Assembly: GCA_947501025.1 (NCBI GenBank)
Contig: CANMUM010000002.1
Coordinates: 124,001-188,000 of the forward strand
DNA from: an uncultured Paracoccaceae bacterium
GTDB taxonomy: Bacteria > Pseudomonadota > Alphaproteobacteria > Rhodobacterales > Rhodobacteraceae
Direction: 5' to 3'
Length of the DNA stretch: 64,000 bases
The translations under genes were made by a program, and so were the position numbers. A model generated the notes under the pieces. The model was not told the DNA's origin. It saw only the letters and a list, made by a program, of their open reading frames with translations, and did not search any database. Below, piece by piece: positions 57,775 through 64,000 of the stretch. Position 1 is the stretch's first letter. Every line of letters starts with the position of its first letter.

Positions 57775-58911
57775 ATGATGTATTGTGATATAAATGACCT
57801 AAGAAAACGTTATACCAAGCGTGTGCCAAAAATGTTTCGTGGATATTGCGAAAGTGGTTCATGGGCACAGCAAACGCTTAAGGAAAACATGTCTGATTTT
57901 TCAAAATTGAAATTTCGGCAACGTGTTGCACGCAATCTTGAAAACAGGTCTGTAGCCACAACTATATGTGGACAAGATATCTCAATGCCAGTTATTGGTG
58001 CCCCAGTCGGGCTTTTGGGAATGCAGTACGCCGATGGAGAGATTCACGCAGCACGCGCTTTTGAAAAATTCGGTGTCCCATTCACCTTATCCACGATGAG
58101 CATTTGTTCGATCGAAGAGGTTGCTCGAAATGCCCAAAGCCCGTTTTGGTTTCAGCTCTATGCGCAACGTGATCGAGAATTTACAGCTTCACTCATAAAT
58201 CGCGCAAAAGCCGCTGAATGTTCTGCATTAGTTGTAACTCTTGATCTTCAAGTCCTTGGCAAACGTCACGCAGATATTCGAAACGGTATGACGGCCCCTC
58301 CCCGCCTGACAATACCCAATATCATTGACATCTCTATGCATCCCATCTGGGCGATGCGCATGATGATGAGTAAAAATAAGGGTTTTGGCAATATTCAAGG
58401 ACATGCGGAGGGCGTTGATGATATGGGCGACCTGATGAAATGGACGGCGAGCCAATTCGACTTAAAGTTAAATTGGGATGATCTCAAACGCTTCCGTGAT
58501 CAATGGCCAGGCCCGATGATCATTAAGGGCATTATGGAGATTGAAGATGCCGAAATGGCTATTAAATGTGGTGCTGATGCGATAGTCATCTCGAATCATG
58601 GCGGGCGACAATTGGATGGCGCACCAAGTTCAATAAGCGTGCTTCCAGAAATCATGGCAGCCATTGGCGACAAAATCGAGGTGATCATCGATAGTGGAAT
58701 TCGCTCTGGTCAGGATATTTTACGCGCTCGCGCACTGGGTGCAAAAGCTTGCATGATAGGGCGCGCTATGGTGTATGGTCTTGGTGCAAATGGAGAAAAA
58801 GGCGTGACCTGCGCATTGGAAATTTTAAAAGAAGAGCTGGATTTATCAATGGCTTTTTGTGGGCAACGTCAAATCGATGATGTGGATATAACAATTTTGA
58901 GACAGGATTAA
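57775..58911 (+). CDS. FMN-dependent alpha-hydroxyacid dehydrogenase (LldD-like)
   Basis: A 378-residue TIM-barrel flavoenzyme. FMN- and substrate-binding segments are PVIGAPVGLLGMQYADGE, the catalytic His in VISNHGGRQLDGAPSS (about 270-285), and DSGIRSGQDILRARALGA. L-lactate is the best guess; related enzymes use glycolate or mandelate. No membrane segment. ATGs at 57775 and 57778 are both possible. Stands alone on the + strand. Confidence 0.92.
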   Translation: MMYCDINDLRKRYTKRVPKMFRGYCESGSWAQQTLKENMSDFSKLKFRQRVARNLENRSVATTICGQDISMPVIGAPVGLLGMQYADGEIHAARAFEKFGVPFTLSTMSICSIEEVARNAQSPFWFQLYAQRDREFTASLINRAKAAECSALVVTLDLQVLGKRHADIRNGMTAPPRLTIPNIIDISMHPIWAMRMMMSKNKGFGNIQGHAEGVDDMGDLMKWTASQFDLKLNWDDLKRFRDQWPGPMIIKGIMEIEDAEMAIKCGADAIVISNHGGRQLDGAPSSISVLPEIMAAIGDKIEVIIDSGIRSGQDILRARALGAKACMIGRAMVYGLGANGEKGVTCALEILKEELDLSMAFCGQRQIDDVDITILRQD

Positions 58912-58930
58912 CTAATCCATCTATCTGCAG

Positions 58931-58958
58931 TTGTATATCTACGCAGAATCCTTATAAA
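58931..58958 (+). promoter_or_regulatory. Candidate promoter of galU
   Basis: TTGTAT, 16 bp, TATAAA, about 70 bp before the galU ATG. The -10 is good and the spacer 1 bp short of ideal. Confidence 0.35.
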
Positions 58959-59028
58959 TTAGTCGAAAATTTACATAGTAAAATTATCTATGTATTTTAA
59001 TTACATTTATTAAGGATTTATCACTAAT

Positions 59029-59913
59029 ATGGCTCAAAAAGTTCAAAAAGCAATTTTTCCTGTCGCAGGTTTAGGGACACGTTTCTTACCCGCAACAAAA
59101 TCGATCCCAAAAGAGATTATGACACTCGTGGACCGTCCGCTTATTCAATATGCCATTGATGAGGCACGCGATGCAGGAATAGATGAATTTATTTTTGTAA
59201 CTGCCCGTGGTAAAACGTCTCTTGAAGACTATTTTGACAATGCCCCAGATCTCGAAAACAGGCTAAAGCAAGATGGAAAAGATAAACTTCTTGACGCTTT
59301 AATACAAACCAATATGGATAGCGGAGCCATTGCGTATATTCGTCAAAAAGAAGCTCTCGGTCTTGGTCATGCTGTTTGGTGCGCGCGGAGATTGGTTGCC
59401 AACCAACCCGTTGCCGTTATTTTAACTGATGATATCATTCAAACTGATGGAAAATCTGGTCTTGCTCAAATGATCGAAGCCCATAATGAAGTTGGCGGTA
59501 ATATCGTTGCGGCTATGGAAGTCGAAGGTCCAGCCATTTCTTCTTATGGCGTTATTGACCCTGAAAGCCAGAACGGTTCGATCATTAAAGCAAAAGGGCT
59601 CGTTGAAAAGCCTGACGCTAAGGATGCGCCATCAAATTTTGCTGTCATCGGTCGCTATATTCTGGAGCCTGAAATTTTTACGGTTCTTGAAGGCGCCAAA
59701 AAAGGTGCTGGTGGAGAAATCCAATTGACTGACGCAATCGACCATTTGGCTCGAACAAAAGGCAATGTTCATGGTTATTGTTTTAAAGGCACACGCTATG
59801 ATTGCGGATCAAAATCAGGCTATCTAGAAGCCACGATTGCACATGGCTTACTCAATCCTGAACTTAGGGATGAACTAACTGCATATATCAAAAAGATCGC
59901 AGCAGAAATTTAA
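59029..59913 (+). CDS. galU: UTP-glucose-1-phosphate uridylyltransferase
   Basis: A 294-residue enzyme making UDP-glucose, the donor for many surface polysaccharides. The N-terminal nucleotide-binding motif is FPVAGLGTRFLPATK (about 10-24); VEKPDAKDAPSNFAVIGRYIL and GTRYDCGSKSGYLEA are also conserved. Starts the second sugar module. Confidence 0.97.
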   Translation: MAQKVQKAIFPVAGLGTRFLPATKSIPKEIMTLVDRPLIQYAIDEARDAGIDEFIFVTARGKTSLEDYFDNAPDLENRLKQDGKDKLLDALIQTNMDSGAIAYIRQKEALGLGHAVWCARRLVANQPVAVILTDDIIQTDGKSGLAQMIEAHNEVGGNIVAAMEVEGPAISSYGVIDPESQNGSIIKAKGLVEKPDAKDAPSNFAVIGRYILEPEIFTVLEGAKKGAGGEIQLTDAIDHLARTKGNVHGYCFKGTRYDCGSKSGYLEATIAHGLLNPELRDELTAYIKKIAAEI

Positions 59914-59918
59914 TCAAT

Positions 59919-61022
59919 ATGGCCGCGCAATTCATATTGGACATATCGCGGCTATTTTCTCGGCGACATCTACAGCATGATACTGGGATCGACCGCGTTG
60001 AGCGCGGTTATCTCGAATATTTTCGTAAATTAAAAAGCACTTATTTTCTCGTGAAATTCGCTGGGATACGTTTTATTCTCACTGAAAATCAAATTGATAG
60101 GCTCTTCCGTCTGGAAAGCTACAAGAGCGGTGCTTTTTTCTCCAAATTGCGCATCATATTGGCGCTACAGAAGTTAGCCAAGAACTCGAAGACGCCTCAA
60201 AAACTCAAATTCTATAAAAACGCAACATTCATAAATGTAGGGCATACCGGTCACAAGTCATCCTTTTGGAAAGCGGTAAGGCAAGCCAATATCCGTGTTG
60301 TAGTTATGATTCATGATATCATACCTTTAGATTTCCCAGAATATTCTCGCGCGGATAAGATTAAGGTCTTTGAACGTAAATTTCAAAACTGGTGCAGATA
60401 TGCAGATGTTATTTTGACACCAAGCGAATATTCGAAAAACCGAATCCTAGCATGGGCTTCAACAAGCGCTGAGATTAAGGTGACGCCTCTGTTCGCACAG
60501 AAGACGAAATTGCCCAAAATCAAAGAAGATAAAAACGCCTGGATCATTTTGGGGACCATCGAGCCGCGCAAAAATCATTTGCTCCTTTTTAAAGCTTGGG
60601 AGCGGATGGTTAAAGACCATGGAAGTAATGCGCCCCAATTATGGATTATCGGATCACGAGGCTGGCCTGATGATGCCACATTGTCGTTTCTTGATCATTC
60701 CGAATTAATGGGCACACATGTTATTGAATGGGGTGCATTAGATGATGAAACGCTTCTTCAAAAAATGGCCGCAGCAAAAGGTTTGCTTTTTCCAAGTTAT
60801 TGTGAAGGTTTCGGATTACCCATTTATGAGGCTGTTCTATCCGACAAAGCTCTTTTTGCATCTCGCATTCCAGCCTTTGAGGAAGCCCTTGGAGAAAGTT
60901 CAGATTGTTTATTGGATATAAATGATGATACTATATGGATGAATGCGATAATGGAGCCATCAAAATTTGGTAAGGTTAATGCCATTAAAAGCTGGAGCGC
61001 TCATATACAAATGGCAATTTAA
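59919..61022 (+). CDS. Family 1/4 glycosyltransferase
   Basis: A 367-residue GT-B enzyme. The donor-binding domain has WIILGTIEPRKNHLLLFKAW and LLFPSYCEGFGLPIYEAV, the classic GT4 ExFGxxxxE motif. The N-terminal region (DISRLFSRRHLQHDTGIDRVER) matches mannosyl- or glucosyltransferases of exopolysaccharide loci. 5 bp after galU. Confidence 0.9.
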   Translation: MAAQFILDISRLFSRRHLQHDTGIDRVERGYLEYFRKLKSTYFLVKFAGIRFILTENQIDRLFRLESYKSGAFFSKLRIILALQKLAKNSKTPQKLKFYKNATFINVGHTGHKSSFWKAVRQANIRVVVMIHDIIPLDFPEYSRADKIKVFERKFQNWCRYADVILTPSEYSKNRILAWASTSAEIKVTPLFAQKTKLPKIKEDKNAWIILGTIEPRKNHLLLFKAWERMVKDHGSNAPQLWIIGSRGWPDDATLSFLDHSELMGTHVIEWGALDDETLLQKMAAAKGLLFPSYCEGFGLPIYEAVLSDKALFASRIPAFEEALGESSDCLLDINDDTIWMNAIMEPSKFGKVNAIKSWSAHIQMAI

Positions 61023-61049
61023 GATCATAATGACGACACAAAAGGTTTA

Positions 61050-62063
61050 ATGAATAAATTTTTCACAAGATATTATTTGAGAGGATTACGATGGAGGCGT
61101 CGCCTACGTGCCGTGCGTTTAGGCCGCAAATTAAAGCTTCGACAAGATAATACCCATCAAATCGGCGCAAATGATATTATTGCCTTTGTGACCTGTCATA
61201 ATGAACTACCACGACTTGAGTATTTCTTAGAATATTATCGGAAACTCGGCGTAAAGCACTTCATTTTCGTTGATAATAACTCAAATGATGGCACGGCTGA
61301 ATACCTTAATCAGTTTTCAGATGTAACTCGCTATTTCACCAATCAAGAATATCGACGTGCGCATTTTGGCATGGATTGGATCAATTACCTTCTTTTAAAA
61401 CATGCCCGTGATCGTTGGGCACTAACTGTGGATGTCGACGAGTTCTTGGTGTACCCACATAGTGATCGCCGTCCATTAAATGCCCTCACAAATTGGCTGG
61501 ATGCAAGCGCAATTCGTTCATTTTCGGCTCAACTCATTGATTTATACCCAAAGAACAAAATGGATGTGAGCGAGGCTTCGACTTCAAATGATCCTTTTCG
61601 TCTTCTTACACATTTTGATGTTGGCAATTACAGTTACAAAAAAAACCAGCAATTCGGAAACCTCTGGATTCAAGGTGGTGTGCGCGCCCGTCTTTTCTTT
61701 TCACATAAGCCCGATACATCACCTGCTCTCAATAAAACGCCTTTGGTCAAATGGAAGCGCGGATTCGTATATATTTCTTCAACACATACATTGCTTCCCA
61801 AACGCCTCAATCAAACATATTCAACGGGTGATTCAGAACCTATTTGTGGCGCGCTAATGCACACCAAATTCTTACCTGATTTGTCAAATAAAATTGAAAA
61901 CCCCTATTTACTAAGTCAGCATTATTCTCGGGCACGAGAATATCATTCATATAACCGCGCACAGCTCAACGACCTGAATTTTGAAAGTGTTTTCTCAGAA
62001 AAATATGAAGATTGGCGCCAACTGGATCGTCTTGGAATAATCTCCACAGGGGGCTGGGCATGA
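61050..62063 (+). CDS. Glyco_tranf_2_4-type glycosyltransferase
   Basis: A 337-residue GT-A enzyme resembling the GT92/family 2 group of marine alphaproteobacteria. IIAFVTCHNELPRLEYFLEY and FIFVDNNSNDGTAEYL define the nucleotide-binding start; TVDVDEFLVYP holds the DxD metal motif (about 130). The sugar is unknown. Ends in an ATGA overlap with the next gene. Confidence 0.87.
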   Translation: MNKFFTRYYLRGLRWRRRLRAVRLGRKLKLRQDNTHQIGANDIIAFVTCHNELPRLEYFLEYYRKLGVKHFIFVDNNSNDGTAEYLNQFSDVTRYFTNQEYRRAHFGMDWINYLLLKHARDRWALTVDVDEFLVYPHSDRRPLNALTNWLDASAIRSFSAQLIDLYPKNKMDVSEASTSNDPFRLLTHFDVGNYSYKKNQQFGNLWIQGGVRARLFFSHKPDTSPALNKTPLVKWKRGFVYISSTHTLLPKRLNQTYSTGDSEPICGALMHTKFLPDLSNKIENPYLLSQHYSRAREYHSYNRAQLNDLNFESVFSEKYEDWRQLDRLGIISTGGWA

Positions 62064-63733
62064 AAATTGGCTTCGTAGTTCTCGCTCATGATAATATATT
62101 TCGCTTACGTCAAGTTGTGCGTTTTCTAGCGAATGGCGGGGCGCCAATAGCATTACATGTTGACAAAAAAATGTCTGATGCATTGCGTGAGATGCTCAAA
62201 TATGACCTTTCAAACCTTGAAAACGTATATTTTGTTGAACCCACAGCATGCGAATGGGGAGATTGGTCTCTTGTTGATGCCACGATCAGATCGACAAGAC
62301 TTCTCTTAGAAAAACACTCCAATTTAGATTATATACAAAATATAAGCGGCAGCTGCCTGCCCATTATGTCCGTCAAAGAAATGGAAGGATATCTTCATAA
62401 ACAAAACGAGCAAGTTGATTATATTGAGTGCTTCTCGCAGAAACAATTCAAATGGGTAACTGCAGGGCTAAGCGAGGAGCGCTCAACGCTTTACCACCCG
62501 TTTAATTGGAGAAAATCACGGCGAGCATTTGACTTAAATGTCAAAATACAACGTCTACTTAAAATTAAGCGTTCTGGGCCAAAAAATATTGAAATCGCAT
62601 TTGGCTCACAATGGTGGTGCCTTAGTCGCCCAACATTAGACAAAATCTTTAATAGTCCTCGATTTGAGGAGTTTGTACAATTTTTTAAATCCACATGGAT
62701 ACCCGATGAAAGTTTTTTTCAAACCCTTTCTGGTCATTACAGCAAGCATGTGTCCAATAGAAGTTTAACATATGCGAATTTTGACAATATAGGTAAACCA
62801 TTCATTTTTTATGATGACCATCTTGAAACGCTTGAGAAGCTAGAACGTTTTTTTGTACGGAAAGTTTGGGACGGGTCTGATAAATTATATCAACATTTTC
62901 TAAATCCCTTCAAAAGGAAAACTGAAAAAGTCCCGAATATTGAAAACACCCTTACAGCGGCTCTTGAGCAAGCCAAATTTCGCGCCACACAAAGCCGTAA
63001 AGGCCTCATATCCCAATTTAGATATCCTGAAAAGCGCAGTATACTCGAAACAAGTCAACCCTATCAAATACATATTGGCATGGAAACTTTTCGAAAAGAT
63101 TTGGAAGCTCTTTATGACAAAAATGATGACACAAAGCTAATGGGGCATATATTTAGAAGAAACCAAGTTCAGGAAAGCCCCAGCCTAAACCGTAATGACA
63201 ACCCTAATATTCCGCTTTGGAGAGATTACGCCCCTTCTCAATTTTTAATGCAAAAAATATGGTATGCCCAGCCAACGAAAATTGCTTTTTTCTCAAACCC
63301 ACATCAAATTAGGAAGATTACGCGCAAACTCGCAAATGATGAAAATTGCCAGATATATATGGTTCAAGGCTCTTGGATGTTTAATCTGGTAAAACGCGAC
63401 ATTACAAATCTGCGCCGTCTTGTCGCGCTCAGCCGAATTGAAACGAAAAGAGAGGGCTTCTTACTTAGCGAAATGCGCAAATCTTCTGCGAAATCTCATC
63501 TCAATGTTATACCTATCGGGCGCATACTGGACGCCCCGCAAGAATTCGATATCCAAAATATTGGCCCATTCACAACACAAATAGCAGATGATCTTGCTAT
63601 GAAAGTTAAAGATCTTCATGAGCAATTAAAAGAAGCAGGCGTTGATCTCGCAGAATTGGAAATCTCACTTGAGCCAAATCCAATGAATATGCCAAATGTC
63701 ATCGATTTGGAAACCTATAAGAAATCTTCCTAA
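62060..63733 (+). CDS. GT14 core-2/I-branching-like glycosyltransferase with DUF5928-like tail
   Basis: A 557-residue two-part protein. Residues about 1-280 are a GT14 domain (IGFVVLAHDNIFRLRQVVRFL; NISGSCLPIMSVKEME; GSQWWCLSRPTLDKIF), the fold of beta-1,6-N-acetylglucosaminyltransferases. The rest (about 290-557) matches the DUF5928 region found after such domains in Rhodobacterales (recalled, not searched). The ATG at 62060 overlaps the previous stop by ATGA. It may branch or decorate the polysaccharide. Confidence 0.85.
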   Translation: MKIGFVVLAHDNIFRLRQVVRFLANGGAPIALHVDKKMSDALREMLKYDLSNLENVYFVEPTACEWGDWSLVDATIRSTRLLLEKHSNLDYIQNISGSCLPIMSVKEMEGYLHKQNEQVDYIECFSQKQFKWVTAGLSEERSTLYHPFNWRKSRRAFDLNVKIQRLLKIKRSGPKNIEIAFGSQWWCLSRPTLDKIFNSPRFEEFVQFFKSTWIPDESFFQTLSGHYSKHVSNRSLTYANFDNIGKPFIFYDDHLETLEKLERFFVRKVWDGSDKLYQHFLNPFKRKTEKVPNIENTLTAALEQAKFRATQSRKGLISQFRYPEKRSILETSQPYQIHIGMETFRKDLEALYDKNDDTKLMGHIFRRNQVQESPSLNRNDNPNIPLWRDYAPSQFLMQKIWYAQPTKIAFFSNPHQIRKITRKLANDENCQIYMVQGSWMFNLVKRDITNLRRLVALSRIETKREGFLLSEMRKSSAKSHLNVIPIGRILDAPQEFDIQNIGPFTTQIADDLAMKVKDLHEQLKEAGVDLAELEISLEPNPMNMPNVIDLETYKKSS

Positions 63734-63741
63734 TAAATTGC

Positions 63742-64000
63742 TTAAGCCGCAACCGAATCCAATGTCTCAACTAAAATAGCAAAAAGTGCTTCACAGTCAT
63801 CCGTTGAGCGCAAATTCTTACGAATTTCTTCATCTCTAAGAATACGAGACACACGCGCAAGTGCCTTAAGATGTTCGGCTCCAGCATTCATCGGTGCAAA
63901 AAGTGCGAACACCAAATCGACAAGCTGGTTGTCATTTGCTTCAAAATCAATCGGTGTTTCAAGACGAATGAATACGCCATGCACCCGATCAATATCGTCA
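63742..64000 (-). CDS. ptsN: PTS IIA-like nitrogen-regulatory protein PtsN (partial, C-terminal part)
   Basis: The last 85 or so residues of PtsN; the gene continues beyond the right edge. The frame is open to the edge (DDIDRVHGVFIRLETPIDF), and LVDLVFALFAPMNAGAEHLKAL is the family signature. The phosphorylated histidine lies in the missing part. Role: the nitrogen PTS branch, regulating potassium and nitrogen balance. Confidence 0.92.
   Translation of the reverse strand, partial: DDIDRVHGVFIRLETPIDFEANDNQLVDLVFALFAPMNAGAEHLKALARVSRILRDEEIRKNLRSTDDCEALFAILVETLDSVAA

Overview
The window reads as a chromosome segment of a free-living, probably marine alphaproteobacterium from the Rhizobiales/Rhodobacterales side of the class, with visibly AT-leaning DNA. 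The signs are an AapJQM-type amino-acid transporter, an ATP12-type F1 assembly chaperone, an SdhAF4-like (DUF1674) gene, the rsmB / heparinase-like / purH trio, a DUF5928-tailed GT14 glycosyltransferase, and a histidine tRNA that lacks the extra G-1 and carries A73. No species can be named from this alone.

Layout. 1-2630 (- strand): aapJ, aapQ and the start of aapM. 2846-6930 (-): a tightly coupled run rarA, crcB, an RluA-type pseudouridine synthase, a HAD phosphatase and ATP12. 7297-17839 (-): the spc/alpha half of the ribosomal-protein cluster (rpmC to rplQ with secY, adk and rpoA). This half is odd twice over. It starts abruptly at rpmC with none of the S10 genes upstream, and an oppositely oriented fatty-acid-desaturase-like gene sits between rpmD and rplO, with its own terminator and candidate promoters. 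17840-20494: a loosely packed patch with repeats, an unrecognised membrane-anchored protein, an orphan BrnA-like antitoxin and a DUF6280-like gene. 20495-39743: mostly housekeeping genes (clpA; a MotA/OmpA/membrane-protein trio; an extensin-family protein, tyrA, hisC, DUF1674; rsmB, heparinase-like, purH; an outer-membrane protein; yebC, an SLC13 permease, a YmdB-like phosphoesterase, DUF2306, 5-formyl-THF cyclo-ligase, and a strong 6S RNA candidate).

From tRNA-His (39868) to 50799 (+) lies a surface-polysaccharide locus. It has an ExoY-like initiating sugar-phosphate transferase, an RTX-repeat protein, a Wzy/O-antigen-ligase-type polymerase, three glycosyltransferases, two different PAPS-type sulfotransferases, a Wzx flippase and a Wzz-like co-polymerase whose C-terminal kinase domain has lost its catalytic motifs. 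The likely product is a sulfated exopolysaccharide or capsule. Outer-membrane export (Wza-like) and PAPS-synthesis genes are not in the window. After a - strand block (MscS channel, cysK, class V aminotransferase, AcuI-like reductase, DUF1223, methyltransferase-like) and an FMN-dependent alpha-hydroxyacid dehydrogenase (+), a second sugar module (galU plus three glycosyltransferases, 59029-63733) follows. The window ends in ptsN (-, cut by the edge).

Most interesting points: the broken and invaded ribosomal operon, the sulfated-polysaccharide locus with its pseudokinase co-polymerase and embedded RTX protein, the 6S RNA candidate with a well-placed promoter, and the G-1-less tRNA-His. No CRISPR array, insertion sequence or prophage was seen.
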